Source: Acholoe squamosa
Taxonomy: Eukaryota > Annelida > Polychaeta > Phyllodocida > Polynoidae
Assembly (NCBI GenBank): GCA_949317995.1
Contig: OX439044.1
Span: 27,476,733 to 27,540,732 of the forward strand
DNA: 64,000 nt
Direction: 5' to 3'
Of this stretch, positions 27,490-38,809 are shown in pieces. The position numbers were made by a program, and so were the translations under genes. Numbering within the stretch: the stretch's first letter is position 1; each line of letters begins with the position of its first letter. The notes under the pieces were generated by a model that searched no databases, was not told the origin of the DNA, and saw only the letters and a program-made list of their open reading frames with translations.

Positions 27490-27650
27490 AGGCAAAAAAA
27501 AAGTTTGTTTCAGGTAACACACTCAAAAAAATTAGGTACGGTAGGTAGTCCTGATATTTTTTTCAGTTTAGGGCAGAGTATGTAGGTCTCAGAATGTAGA
27601 CTCCTATTGATTGGGCCTAAAAAAAAGAAGTTGTGTTCAGGTATCTGGAC
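27490..27650. mobile_element. Partial ends of the GTTCAGGTAACG family
   Basis: TTTGTTTCAGGTAACA and AAATTAGGTACGGTAGGTAG at 27504-27550, then a second end in the same orientation, GGGCCTAAAAAAAAGAAG followed by TTGTGTTCAGGTATC, at about 27615-27643. A reverse-oriented partner (CCTAATTTTTTGGGACCATG, then CTACCTG) lies near 28517-28545, so a diverged element may span 27615-28545. Confidence 0.55.
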
Positions 27651-28689
27651 CAATCCTGTTTTTTGGCCCAACTGTGAACGTTTTTTTATTTATTTTCTTT
27701 TCAGCATTATACATAAAAGAAATACAAAATATATCGAATATTGTCCAAATATAGGCATATCTGGTATCAAACTAGAGGTAAGCATTAAAAACGCTGATAA
27801 CTCGGGAAAGGCTTTTTCCTGTGTGGATTCATGTTTCACTACCCCTCCCCATCACATACATGCACAAATAATGGGGTCTTAGCTTCAAAAGCTGACAAAC
27901 AAGGGTAGTCTACCTTTTAATCCCAATAGTAGTGTGAAAATGAAAGAGGTGGTGCCAGCTTGGGTATTCATTCCAGAAGTATGACATCAGCATTGTGTGG
28001 TTAACACAGTCACCAAAAGAGCGGGGAAAAAGGTTTCCCAATGGAATGTGTATCCTTCAGCATTGGAGACCCAAAGTGTCCCCTCCCTGTTGTTTCTAGA
28101 CAACATTTTGCAATCCATCAATTGTGCAAACATCACAGTTTTATTCAATCACCAATCACTATATTTATGATCTCAACATATTACTCTAGCGATATACGAA
28201 AATATTTTTATACAATTACACTTCTTTGATACTTTATTTCCACAAAGTTTGGTCACATCTGCCTCTTTTTGGGGACCCCCAAAAGCGTCTTAATCCATGG
28301 TGGTGCCTATAACTCTTTCCGGGTTAATTAAAACTCATGATGTCAGGAAGACAGCAAGCCTCAATAATTAACTGTAGAACCCCCCTACAAAACTTGAAAA
28401 CCCATAATCTGTTTGACATCTTTTCTTACTTTCGAAATTTCCCAATTTCCAACTAAAAAAATGTAAAAAAAAAAAAAAAAAAAAAAACAGACGAAAACCA
28501 AATCCGACCTACATACCCTAATTTTTTGGGACCATGCTACCTGCATATTGATTACATTGGAACTTTATCGTAACATTTTCTGTCATATATTGTTTGGCTG
28601 TCTTGGGAAAAGCTCACATTTGTGTAAAGTTTTATGGCGAATAATGAGTTTGGTGGGTGGGAGGCAAACCCAGTAAACTTTCATCCTGG
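27651..28689. other. No gene seen
   Basis: AT-rich sequence with an A24 tract at about 28464-28487. Short ORFs only, no recognisable domain. The right part may be the distal end of the element that starts at 27615. Confidence 0.4.
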
Positions 28690-28923
28690 GGAAGGTTAAA
28701 ACTAAATATGGGCGAATTAAGTAATCACTGCGTTGCAGGGGGGGGGGCAATTTGCAAAAAAAGCCTGCATGCTACTATAGATCAAAGAGGGGTGCGAAAA
28801 TTCTCCGCGTCTACAGCACGGGGGGTGCAAAAAGATTTTCGCTGCCGTCGAGGGGGGGCGTATAAATTTTTTGTGTGTCCACCACCCGCCCCCCCCCATG
28901 TTGATAAATAATGACCACTCCCT
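28690..28923. mobile_element. G-tract miniature transposon, truncated copy
   Basis: The right end TTGATAAATAATGACCACTC plus CCT matches the inverted repeat of 22389-22721. Inside are ATAGATCAAAGAGGGGTGCG, TTCTCCGCG and three G-tracts, in the same order as the first copy. The left end is not clear. Confidence 0.7.
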
Positions 28924-29730
28924 TAGTATTATTAACCTACTTCTTCTAAAAAAATACCGCGATCGAGTTTGCTGCCCCGGAAGTTAGAAAACGGAAGTAG
29001 AGTTTTGCGAGATTGACGTTCTTTGTGGCAGTTTTATTTCATAAATCTTCTCCAGCCCAATCACTGATTTCTTCTCTTCGCTACATAAGGGCTTTATAAA
29101 TAGTAATTTTGTACTACTCAGGTCTCATGACACCATTCTCTCCATTTCGAAATAGTAAAATCTTTCTTTAAATGTTGTTGAAATTGACAATCTCACACTC
29201 CGCTGGACCTGACAGTAACCAGCTAAACCTGGGCTCCACCTGTGATTAAAACAGGAACTAAAAGTTGGTTTCATTTTCGTAAATGTCAGCGTAAATGTAG
29301 AAAGTGAATTAATACAATGCATGTAGGATGTAATGGTACTGGTACTATTACTAAATAACTAATACAATTATACATGGTCATTTACATGTAGTATGAATGA
29401 TACTATCTACTCTAGACTGTAGTTTTAAGAACCGAACTAGATAAGGCTTTAAAACTTTACTTTTAATAGTAAAAGTTAAAAGTATGAGACAACGCCCACT
29501 TTTGAGATGTACCGACTTCTCAGTAGACTACTGTATGGAGATCTACTGTACTAGACTAGTAATCTAATATTTTAAAGATCATCCAAACTGTAATCTCCAC
29601 TGACTGCAGTGCGCAACAACCCACTGGCAGTGGCACTGCCATGTCCATCAATTAAATCAATTCTACTTCCCACGAATGAACTCCCCAAGCCAGTCTGGAC
29701 AGAACACAGGTACACCGGGCACCTGCTCTC
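28924..29730. other. No gene seen
   Basis: AT-rich, short ORFs only. A TAGTAAAAG/TAAAAGTATG motif and CTACTGTA/CTAGAC blocks recur around 29400-29560 but no defined element was found. Confidence 0.4.
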
Positions 29731-29880
29731 AAGTCTCCCGAGCGGTATTCATTAGCCGCACGCCAGCCACGCGGCGGGCGCCACAGGCGCACCTCCTCTC
29801 TAGCTGGAGTGCAAGCACGTTCAGATCCGGGCGCGCGCCGATGGCTGGGCGTGCCGCCTATTGAATACCCCTCCGAAGTC
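29731..29880. mobile_element. GC-rich foldback element
   Basis: The left arm (29731-29785, GGTATTCATTAG then CCGCACGCC, AGCCA, CGGCGGGCGC) pairs with the right arm (29826-29880, complement containing GGTATTCAATAG, GGCACGCCC, AGCCA, CGGCGCGCGC), about 50 bp each with small gaps. The spacer is about 40 bp. It is much more GC rich than its surroundings. Noncoding; it would form a stable hairpin. Confidence 0.75.
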
Positions 29881-30375
29881 CGAGAGAAATCACAGGCGAC
29901 CACTGTGACTATCCACCACTCGCAACAGTGGCAGTGCAGGCTACTATTAAATCACAACTTCGTACAAGATGTGTGGGTCAATCAAAACTTGGACCCCCTT
30001 GACAGCTACATCAAATTATGTGTACATATATGTTTTCTAATTCCTAAAGGTCTTTTGAAGTGAAATATTTATCACTCACCGCATTCTGACTAGTTCTCCA
30101 GGTGTTTGCACGTTACATAGTAACAGGCGGTCGCCATCTTGAAACAAAAATTTTCCTGGTCACATGACCTTCTGTGGTAGTGTCCACTGAAATATTCTCC
30201 CCGAGATGGGTATTTCGCGGGTATTTCCCGCGCACTGCTTCCCGCGCTGGAAAGCGTCGAGGGAGATCGAGGAAGAGGCGTGGAGGGAGATCGAGAGTTC
30301 CCCCCCCCCCCACGGTAACTGCGCCCATAGGGAAGGACCCCACAGGTTGAGACTACGATCTATGGAAGACAGTTA
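29881..30375. other. No gene seen
   Basis: Contains a C12 tract near 30300 and the repeated phrase GGGAGATCGAG (30261, 30287). GCGGGTATTTCCCGCGC at 30217 is a small palindrome. No coding signature. Confidence 0.4.
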
Positions 30376-31543
30376 GGGTAGAGTGACCTTGAGTCATCCA
30401 GGTACCCTGAGTCGGCCATTTTGCTTGGTTTTTGGCCCAAAATGAATGTGTTAATGAATACCGCGGTATATTAGTGGATTCTAAGCTATTTGCACTGGTG
30501 CTATATGGCAAGTTATGCTATAAGCTATCTTAGCATCTTTTGGAATATAAGTCTAAGACCTTCCAGGAGCTTTAGATGACACCAGAGTTTGTGAATTATT
30601 CTTGAAGTCAGATATAGGTTTCCGATGATTTTCCAGCAAGAAAATGATAGATGAGTGATAATGTGATATTGACCAAGTAACAGAGTTAATCCTAACTAAA
30701 ATTGGGAAAAAACATTGCATTCATACTCTGTCAAACATCATATAACTTGAAATTATTCCTTTTATAGTGTTCAGTACAAAAGTCAACAAGCTATTGTATA
30801 GAAGTTGACTCATGGTATGATTAGACTGACCCAAGGTGTCTTCGAGCAATACATGTACCTTGAGTCGGCCACTACAGCTTTTTGGTCCAAAATGAACTTA
30901 GTAGTGACCATTTCATTGGATTCTAAGTTATTTACACTGCTAGAATATGTTGAGCTGTAGCACCTGCTATCTTTCCATCTTTGGGAAAGGGAATCTAGCA
31001 CTATCCATTATTTTTCAACAAAACCAACTATATTCTACCAATTAGGTAGAGAGGTCTTCTGATAGATTGACAGCCTCTTTGAAATAACGGACAGCTGATA
31101 AATGGGGATAAGTTTGCTATAATTTATGTTTACCCAGGGAATGGTATTAATCAGCATTATAATTATTAAAATCATTCCAGAAACACTCTGACCAAGATCA
31201 CTCAGCCGGGAATAAATGTTTTCCTTGTTTTGCTTCAAAAGCACACTCTTTACTATGAATTAGTTGAGTAATTTTATGATGTGGCTGACTCAAGGTACCA
31301 CAGTGGCCGACTCATGGTACTGATGAAAAAAATTCACATCTATTGAATAATGGGAGCTCAAATAGCTCCCTGACTATGGGTATGAAAGTTGTAACATTGC
31401 TGGATGGAAAGACTAAGACATCTGGGTAATATTTATATCCAATTTTAGATGACCCCTGCAAGTTTTCCTACTATTACAAAGAACCTAGACTAACTAGTAG
31501 GTGGTAAGATGACCCAGGTGGACGACTCATGGTCACTTTACCC
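30376..31543. mobile_element. TA-flanked nonautonomous DNA transposon with internal duplication
   Basis: 1168 bp flanked by TA on both sides (30374-30375 and 31544-31545). Terminal inverted repeats: GGGTAGAGTGACCTTGAGTC at the left, GGGTAAAGTGACCATGAGTC read inward from the right. TA target duplication and this layout fit Tc1/mariner-like elements; no transposase is encoded. About 100 bp starting at 30406 (GAGTCGGCCA, TTTTTGGCCCAAAATGAA, GGATTCTAAGCTATTT) recur diverged at about 30850, an internal duplication of roughly 440-bp period. Confidence 0.82.
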
Positions 31544-31545
31544 TA

Positions 31546-32190
31546 CTTAAGAACCACTAAGACTAAAGGCCATGGCTGGGCTACTGTCGCCAAGTAGCAA
31601 AAAAGTGGCGACAATGGCCTTGAAATTGGCGACAACTATATTGGGAACAATGTCCATATTCTTGACTTTCCAACAGTGAAAGAATTTTTCAAATACCCCC
31701 AGTAGAACCAAAGTTTTGAAGTGATTCCCAAAGTTACCAGAATGCATGTTTTGACTTTGAAATTTTCAAAATTTTCTCAGGGAAATGATCCCACCCCTCC
31801 TCCACATTCCTATTTTAAGAGCAGCTGCCTGCTTGTTTGTTTTGTGTTTTTTTTCGTTGTTTTCTTTCTTGAGGGCCAAGTCATTTATTGCCAGCTTGGG
31901 GGGCTTAATGGATTTTTACCCCCCCCCCTCCAATTAGAACTGATTTTGAAAATGACCCTCCATAAAATCAAATACCCATTTGGAATGAAGCATCACGATG
32001 AGTACATGAATCACCCATATCTAGTTTTGACGCCCCCCCCCCCCCAGTGTGAAGGTTTATTGGGTTTGCCCCCCCCCCACCAAGGGAATCTTTTTCAAAG
32101 TGATCCCCCTCCCCCTGTATCTAATAAGCCCGCCCCTGGCAATAAATGACTTGGCCCTTATTTCTTTTTGCACGGGGATGGGGAGGAGTG
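31546..32190. other. No gene seen; C-tract-rich stretch
   Basis: Many C runs of 8-12 bases at 31920-32130, with phrases ending in CCCCTGGCAATAAATGACTT. Possibly degenerate miniature elements; boundaries unclear. Confidence 0.35.
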
Positions 32191-32192
32191 TA

Positions 32193-32313
32193 CCCACTTG
32201 GCAAAAACGTTTTTAAACATTTTTTTAACCAGTTTTCGACCAAATAACCAATAGGGAAACCAATAAAAACGTTTTTTTAACGTAAAACAAAACACGTTTT
32301 TATGCCAAGTGGG
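32193..32313. mobile_element. Miniature TA-flanked element (CCCACTTGGCA ends)
   Basis: 121 bp. CCCACTTGGCAAAAACG at the left is mirrored by CGTTTTTATGCCAAGTGGG at the right, with TA outside each end (32191-32192 and 32314-32315). TTTTTTAACG blocks repeat inside. Noncoding, mariner-type target. Confidence 0.82.
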
Positions 32314-32444
32314 TAGTATAACTGTCTCTATGCCTTTCTCCTCCCTCACATCCTTCCAAATCCCAGCATTATTAAACCATTCGTGCACAGTGTTGTACCT
32401 CAAGTCAGAATATCTGATACATGGTATTGTATATTATGGGTCTA

Positions 32445-32665
32445 GACCCCTAAAATCGACAGTGTGACATGACCTTTTCTTAAAATTGACAAAGGACATG
32501 GAGCTTCAAGGGACAAGGACATGGGTCAAAAAAGATAGTGACAGGGGACATGGACTTTTCTTAAAATCGACATGTGACATGGAGCTTAGTGACAAGGATA
32601 GAGGAAAATACAAATTTAGTGACATTTGACATGGGCTTTTCTTAAAATCGACAAGGGACATGGGG
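32445..32665. repeat. Three-copy 82-bp tandem repeat
   Basis: CTTTTCTTAAAATCGACA recurs at 32473, 32555 and 32636 (spacings 82 and 81), each with GACATGG and GTGACAAGGA blocks. Diverged and noncoding. Confidence 0.75.
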
Positions 32666-33003
32666 ACCCCCAATCTAGACCCCCTATATTACCTGTACTT
32701 AGATTAGAACAACTTCTCAACTGGGGTCTAGATTTAAAAATGCTATATTGTATACTTGGCAAGAGAGAGCAGCTGTCAAGAGAAAATGTGTTGTCCTTCT
32801 CAAAGACATAACACCAACCCCTAAGGAGTGGCTGGAAAAGTATGAGTCAGTTCTTTTAACTTTACAAAATTCTGATGAAATTATTCTCACATAGAATTTT
32901 CTTAATGGAATTGTTCTTGCAATAATCATCCTTACTGGAATCAACACTGAAGAATCAACTCAGAGGCAATATTATAGTTTTATCATTTTCATACAGAACG
33001 ATA
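32666..33003. other. No gene seen
   Basis: AT-rich sequence leading into the truncated pol copy. No LTR or gag remnant of that element was recognised here, so it is 5'-truncated. Confidence 0.4.
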
Positions 33004-33102
33004 CAAAACTAACAGGCGTGCCATAGTCGACCAGGAGGTAGAGCACATGTTAAGCAAAGGGGTAATCGAGCCCGCCACAGGCCCATGGGCTAGTCCCGTG
33101 GT

Positions 33103-33601
33103 TACCCCCTTCTTCTATGAAACCTCCCCCGTCTCCGAGTGACGTGCACCGGACTGGGAGCTTTGTCCATTCGTCTGCTATTTTCACGCACTGACCGTGA
33201 CGTGACTCTTGCCCTCCTAATCTTTGTATTTTTATTCATTCTAGACCAATTGTTTCAACCTATCTATCCATTAGAACAACATTTCTCTCTTGAGTTTTAA
33301 AGGAGCTCTGAATCGGCTACGTCCGCCACAGTGCTAACGTCGGCGGACGTAGGTCCTCGATTCAGAGCGCCTTTAAGCTGATTTGTCAAAAAAGCAATAA
33401 TAACTTTGATTTTTCACTTGAAACTTTGATTTACCACCCACGCGTCAGGCTCGTTTTACTCTCATTAAGGCAGTCCCAGCATGCATCAATATCATGAGTA
33501 TGACGCAACTGAGGGTTTGGTTTAAACCCTTCTTTCCTGTGTGAGACGCTGCAGCACTTTCCCGCGAAAAATTTCGCCCATCATCACAGCGCCGTAGGCG
33601 C
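33103..33601. mobile_element. 499-bp insertion in the RT of the broken pol
   Basis: The RT frame stops after CCCGTGGT and resumes at TGGTGCTGGTAAAA; TGGT is present at both junctions (33099-33102 and 33602-33605) as a 4-bp duplication or microhomology. The inserted DNA has no terminal inverted repeat that I can see and no ORF. It carries a strong hairpin at 33299-33375. Class unknown. Confidence 0.7.
33299..33375. repeat. Hairpin of 77 bp inside the RT insertion
   Basis: AAAGGAGCTCTGAATCG and GCTACGTCCGCC at the left pair with GGCGGACGTAG and CGATTCAGAGCGCCTTT at the right, with a few unpaired bases and a loop around ACAGTGCTAACGTC. The stem is about 29 bp. It resembles a compact palindromic element nested in the insertion. 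Confidence 0.8.
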
Positions 33602-35599
33602 TGGTGCTGGTAAAAAAGAAGGACGGGCGAGTTCGCTTCTGTGTCGACTACCATCGCTTGAATTCCGTCACCGTCAAGAACGCCTACCCGTTGCCACGAA
33701 TAGATGATTCCCTTGACTCCATGGACGGGGCGCAGTGGTTCAGCACAATGGACCTTGCTTCCGGTTACTGGCAGTTTGCCATGGATGAGGAGGCTACGCC
33801 AAAGACGGCGTTCATGACCCACAGCGGGTTGTTCCAGTTTAAGGTCATGCCGTTCGGGCTGTGCAATGCCCCAGGCACGTTTGAGCGCCTGATGGAGATC
33901 ATCATGCAGGTAATAAAGTGGTCCACTTGCCTCGTATATCTAGACGACATAATCATCTTTTTGTCCATGCTGGAGGAGCATGCTGATCGACTGGAGACTC
34001 GGTGAGGCCGGGCTGAAGATAAAGGCAACCAAATGTCAACTAGTACCGGTACGGAGCCAGATCGACTTATTGGGCCACCGTATTGGTAGTGAGGGCATCC
34101 GGACTGATCCAGATAATACCGCTGCAGTGAAGGATAGGCCGGTACCGACGTCTGTGACAGAGGTGCGGTCTTTCCTAGGGTTGCGTGGATACTACTGTAG
34201 CTTCTTTCCGGGCTTTGCGGCCATAGCACGACCCCTGTCCGAGTTAACCGAAAAAAGTAGGTGATTCCAGTGGAACAAGGCGTGTGCTGAGGCATTCGTA
34301 ATCCTGAAGGACAAGTTAATAGAGGCCCCCGTGTTAGCCTATCCTTTGCAGGAGGGCCGGCTTCTATAGACACCGATGCCAGTGACTTTGGCCTGGGGGC
34401 AGTCCTGTCACAGCTGCAGGAAGGGAAGGAGAGACCCCTAGCATATACTAGCCATACCATGAGCCGTTGTGAGCGTAATTACTGTGTTACCCGCAGAGCT
34501 GTTGAACCAGCAGTCGTGTTTGCTGTAAAGAAGTTCAGACATTATCTGGTGGGCCGGCCAGTCAAAATTCGCACCGACCATACTGCCTTGAAATGGCTAG
34601 CCAGTTTTAAGGAGCCTGATGGGCAGGTTGCATGGTGCCTGCAGCTGCTGGAGACGTTCAACCATGTTATCGAACATTGGCCAGGGCGTTACCATGAGAA
34701 TGCAAGATGGATTGTCCAGGCAACCTTTCGCCCAGTGTGGAATGGACCCCCAGGGGGATCTCCCGTGTTTGATGACTAGGCCAAGTGCCGGGTGGTCACC
34801 CGGAGTGGGGCGGAACTGGAGAGCGATAGTGAACCCCAGGGCGAAGAAGAAGCAGAGCATGAGGAACATCCCGGTAGCTATGGCCGTGGAATGCATGGCC
34901 ATGGACATCATGGGCCCTTTGCCTAGGACAAAAAGGAGGAACCGTCACGTCCTCATAGTGATGGATTATTTCACGTGATGGGCGGAGGTGATCTGCCTGC
35001 CAGATCAAGAGGCAGAAACTGTCACCCAGGGATTCGTAAATGAGGTGATATGCCGGCTGGCTCCCCCGGGAACGATCCAAATGGACCAGGGCCATAATTT
35101 CCAAGCTCGACTCTTTCAGGAAGTACATCGAATGCTAGGCATCATACAGACCCTTTCCCTGCCCTTACAATCCCAAGTCAGATGGGCTCGTGGAGTGGTG
35201 CAACCAAACAGTGGAGGCGATGCTAGCTATGATGATCATTGAGCATCAAAGTGACTAGGACTTGCAGTTGCCATTCGTCATGGCGGCTTATAGGTCCTAT
35301 GTACAAGCCTCCACGAACCAGCCGCCATCATGAGTGCGAGGGTAAAGGCCATCTTCACGGCCAAAAATAAGAAATGAGCCGATGAAGTACAGAGGCCACC
35401 AAAGACGACCACCGGCCACAGGATGCCAAGGCTGCCTGGCGAGAGGGGAGGGAACTACACCATGACCTAGTGCAGTCCGCCAACCGCGAGTCACATGTTG
35501 AGGTTGCCCAGCGGAAAAGATGACACCATGAAGAAGTTGACAGTTCCACTTCCTTGCAAAGTTTGTGGCCTTGTGCTTTGGAGGAGTGACAGCCTATCC

Positions 35600-35665
35600 C
35601 ACCACCCAGGTAGCACACAAAAATTTGCCGACGTTGGCCCGACGCATCGGGCCAACGCTCGTCCG
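35600..35665. repeat. GTTGGCCCGA palindromic repeat
   Basis: GTTGGCCCGA and TCGGGCCAAC face each other across CGCA (35630-35653), preceded by CCCAGGTAGCACACAAAAAT. I associate this phrase with short dispersed repeats in animal genomes (from memory). It sits exactly where the C2H2 finger loses its last His, so a small insertion may have truncated the finger. Confidence 0.5.
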
Positions 35666-36968
35666 AAGTTCCTGGTACCCCGGGGACGTCTGGTGGTGCA
35701 AGACGCAGTAGCCGGCGGGCGCCCACCTGGCCACGGAATGCCTTCTTGAGACTGGAACAAAAGAGGGCAGCAAGGACGAGACAGAAACGGCCGATCACAC
35801 CTCTCGCTCTTCTGGTACTCCCCGGCATTCCCCTCGATGGCCGCTAAAGGGAGGCTGAAGATTGTGGTGACCACAGTGATCCCCAGGCTGGAAAGAAGCC
35901 GCTCGCCGCTGAGAACTACCGGCTGCGGGGAGTCACCCCTTGTCAAGCGGAAAGGGGAAGCCAGCCCAACAGAAGCGTGGGATGCCTACCCGCCGAACAT
36001 TGTCTTGGGGTGGGAGGAGGGTCAGGAGGTTTGGGCGAGTCCTCCCAACAAGGTTTCAAAGCAGTGGATGCCGAGGAGTCTCGGCACGCCCGATCATGTC
36101 AGATCTGGCCACTAGCGATAGAGGAACGGTTCTCGAGGCGCACACGACACCAAGGTCATCTCACTCTGAAGAGGACCGCGATGCCGCAGAAGTCTTGGCT
36201 GAACAGTTGGGGCGGACGACAACCATGATTCTTGACCCCACGGCAGACAAATTGCTGGAACAAGTCGTGTCAGTGCCGACACGACTCGTTCCAGCACTAT
36301 GTTCAAGGTGTCATGTTTCAAGACGTCATGTGGAGACGGTGATCCCCTGTTACTTCAGCCATTGCTGGTGACTAAGGATGGAGTTCTGGGGCCTGCAGAG
36401 GTAGGGGAGAATCTCCTACAGCAGACCGGTCGGATGGCAGATGAAATGGCAGCAATAGTGAAGAGAAAGTATCAGAAACAGCTAATTGCCGAGGCAGTGA
36501 AGAGGAAACGGTGGAAAACGTACACGGGGCATGAGGTTGCCATACAAAGCTCCCCGCTATTTAAGGGTGAGTCCCTGACAGCGACCCCAGGAGAGGACCA
36601 CAGCCGAGGGTGAGATGACCCTGCGGAAGATACCTCCCGAGCAGGTACGGCTCATCCTTTGCGCCTCGCCCCCGGCCCCACAGCCCCATCTGTCAGACAA
36701 CAACACCCCCAGACTGGAAAGTCTTTAGAGCGGCTCATACCCTCCAAGGTGGAGGAAAAGGAGGAAGAGCTCGATTGGGAGGAGTATGTGGCCATAGAGG
36801 AGACCATGGATGACCCGGTCACCCATTAGTCCATCACTTTCTACACCGAGACAGAAGACAGTGGAATAAGTCCTGACAAGAGAATCCACGATTGCCGCAT
36901 GGTGCTACGTCGAGAGGATGCGGAGTTGCCGGCCCTGAACCTGGAGCCCAAGAAAATTCCAGAATCGA

Positions 36969-37153
36969 GTGAGTAAGTGAGTAATAGATGTTTAACGCCA
37001 TTTCGACAGCTAAGGTCATATTCATGGCGAGAACTACATTACAATATTTCACAGGGGAATGTGTCAGTGCCCGCGCATATGTGCACCACACACATCCCGA
37101 GGGGATAGGAAAGAGGAGAAATAGACCCTTTTAAGTGGGCTAGGGAGGCCCGC
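36969..37153 (+). mobile_element. SINE-like retroposon inserted in the broken post-pol ORF
   Basis: 185 bp, same family as 26516-26708: GTGAGTAAGTGAGTAATAG, TTTAACGCCATTTCGACAGC, CCCGCGCATATGTGCACCAC, ending GGGCTAGGGAGGCCCGC. Flanks are AAAATTCCAGAATCGA (36953-36968) and AAAAGTCCAGAAGTCGA (37154-37170), a target duplication of about 16 bp with one substitution and one indel. The ORF reads LNLEPKKI before it and a compatible acidic/basic sequence after it. Confidence 0.88.
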
Positions 37154-38779
37154 AAAAGTCCAGAAGTCGAAGTGACGCGAACCGTGTCCCTAGGCGAGCT
37201 TCTGCCCATCCCGGGGGAGGGCACAGCAGAAGGCGTCAAGGAGGGGAGGAGTTATAAAGAGGGAGGTGGCCACTCACAAAAATCAGCGACAGAAAAGGGG
37301 AAGGTTAGCGAGAAGGGTGGCAAACCAAAGAACAAGAGCGGTCGCAGTGAGAAGAGCAAAGAAGCGAATGGCAAGGAGAGAGGGAAACGGGAGACAGAGG
37401 AGAGGGAAGAGCGAGACCACAAGAAGGAGAGGAGAAAAAAAGAGGGATAAAGAGAAGAAAGATAGAGAGGACAAGGAAAAGAAAGAGAAAAGGGAGAAGG
37501 AGAAGAAGAAGGAAAGGGAAGAGAAGGAGGAGCGAGACCGCAAGAGGAAGAAGGAGAAAGAAAAGAGGGACAAAGAGATGAAAGATAGAGAAGACAGAGA
37601 GAGGATGGAGGACAATGACAAGAGGGGCAGGGAGAAGAAGGAAAGAGAAGACAGAGAAAAGAAAGAGGAGAGATAGAGAGAAGAAAGATAGGGAGGACAG
37701 AGAAAGAAAAGAGAGAAAAGAAGAAGGAGGAGAGAGAGTGGAAGGAGAGGAATGCTAGGGAGAAGGAGAGAGACGACAGAGATAGGAGGGAGAGAGACGA
37801 CAAGATGAGAGAAGAACGAGAGAAATGGGAGAGGAGAGAACTAGAGAGGAGAGAGGAGGAGAATAGGCGCTATGATGAGTACCGCCGCAGACGAGATGTA
37901 GAAGAGAGAGAGAGGTGGACATAAGAGAAGACAGAATGAGTGGGGTGACAGGGTGCCTGAGAGTGAGGGAAGGGGACCGCCAAGGGCTGAGAGCGCCAAC
38001 ACCCTGGCCAGCCCCCCTTTGTGGATCAGCAAGCAACAAGAAGGCATACCATGGAAGAGGGTGGAGCACCCAGATAAACTCCAGAATTGGGCGTCGGGGC
38101 TCACCCCTTGCCGGATCTGGGTGAAGAATATATGCCGGTGAGGGGTCGAGCCCACAGATGGGTGGAATTAATGGGACCCAGGATGGTGCAAACTCATTGT
38201 TATGCCACCACCGTACAGAGGTACAATCCTTGGACAGCACAGGGGACGGCTCCACCTCCTCCTCCACCCCCACCTTCACAGCACCAGACGGCACAGATGT
38301 ACCAACCACCGGCGGCATCATACTTTCAACATAGAGAGGTGGGGACCAGCCATGTAGGGATCACGCCATTACAGACAGGTGCTCATACTAGTCCGCAGGT
38401 GCCTCGTACCGGCTACCTCACATCACACGCCAGTTACCCGGGGACTCACGGTGGTCAGCAGACCCAGCATGGGGAGATACACATGGGCCAGGCTAGGCCA
38501 TCACAAGGGGGCTACAGCTGAGTGGAGCCGCAGCCAAGTACCTCCTCCGGCCGGTCTGGCTCGACCCCTCCTATCAGGCCAGACCTGGAAGACTGGATCA
38601 GACGGCGTGGGGGAGACCCTGTTAGACGTCGTAAAAGAGGCATGGAGGGAGGTGGGTTCTGTGGCTAGTGAAGGGAGAGGGATACTAGTCTGTTGCTGGG
38701 GATGGCGGCACCCGAGGGACCTGACGAGAGGGAGGCAGAGTGGCAGTGGCGGTGGAGCCCAGGGGAACAGGAGCTGATG

Positions 38780-38809
38780 GTCGAGAGAGGTGGTAGGGGG
38801 CGGGGGAAG
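38780..38809 (+). other. Polypurine tract of the plus-strand Gypsy copy
   Basis: GGTCGAGAGAGG then TGGTAGGGGGCGGGGGAAG, mostly purine, lies two bases after the last stop codon (38775-38777) and is followed by TG. The junction GGGGGAAGTGCCGG (38802-38815) is identical to the one on the minus strand at 310-297. Confidence 0.5.

Larger units (their letters stand above)
33004..35310 (+). pseudogene. pol: Broken Ty3/Gypsy pol (RT, RNase H, partial integrase)
   Basis: Reads in pieces in several frames. RT starts near 33004 (RRAIVDQEVEHML, GVIEPATGPWASPVV), is split by the 499-bp insertion at 33103-33601, and resumes LVKKKDGRVRFCVDYHRLN, with YLDDIIIF near 33939. After a frameshift come GLKIKATKCQLV, FLGLRGYY, RNase H (DTDASDFGLGAV, then TDHTALKWL) and, after a frameshift, the integrase core with its first Asp (AMDIMGPLP), second Asp (MDQGHNFQ) and the Glu region (SDGLVEW) in another frame. 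The His/Cys zinc domain of integrase is missing: only about 150 bp separate RNase H from the core. At least four frameshifts and several stops; nonfunctional. Less similar to the Pol at 2169-6581 than that is to a standard Gypsy, so a different lineage. Confidence 0.92.
35311..38777 (+). pseudogene. Broken post-pol ORF: zinc-finger remnant, charged and Pro/Gln-rich regions
   Basis: Follows the integrase remnant and ends just before a polypurine tract. Pieces in order: end of integrase and tail (to about 35500); CKVCG...SLSHH at 35554-35607, the first half of a C2H2 finger (C-x2-C-x12-H) whose last His is lost; a region around 36400-36540 with KRKYQKQLIAEAVKRKRW; an acidic stretch (EEKEEELDWEEYV); after the SINE-like insertion, about 200 codons of Arg/Glu/Lys/Asp (37266-37900) likely coiled or disordered; and a Pro/Gln/His-rich end (38087-38521) with a run of Pro. 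Several frameshifts and stops. Composition fits a structural or nucleic-acid-binding protein of the element, but no family was recognised. It could be a displaced gag; I see no capsid motif. Confidence 0.6.

Noticed and set aside
37252-37803. 183-codon Ser/Leu/Phe-rich ORF on the minus strand
   Set aside because: It is the antisense of the Arg/Glu/Lys-rich stretch of the broken post-pol ORF; purine-rich codons read backwards give Ser/Leu/Phe.
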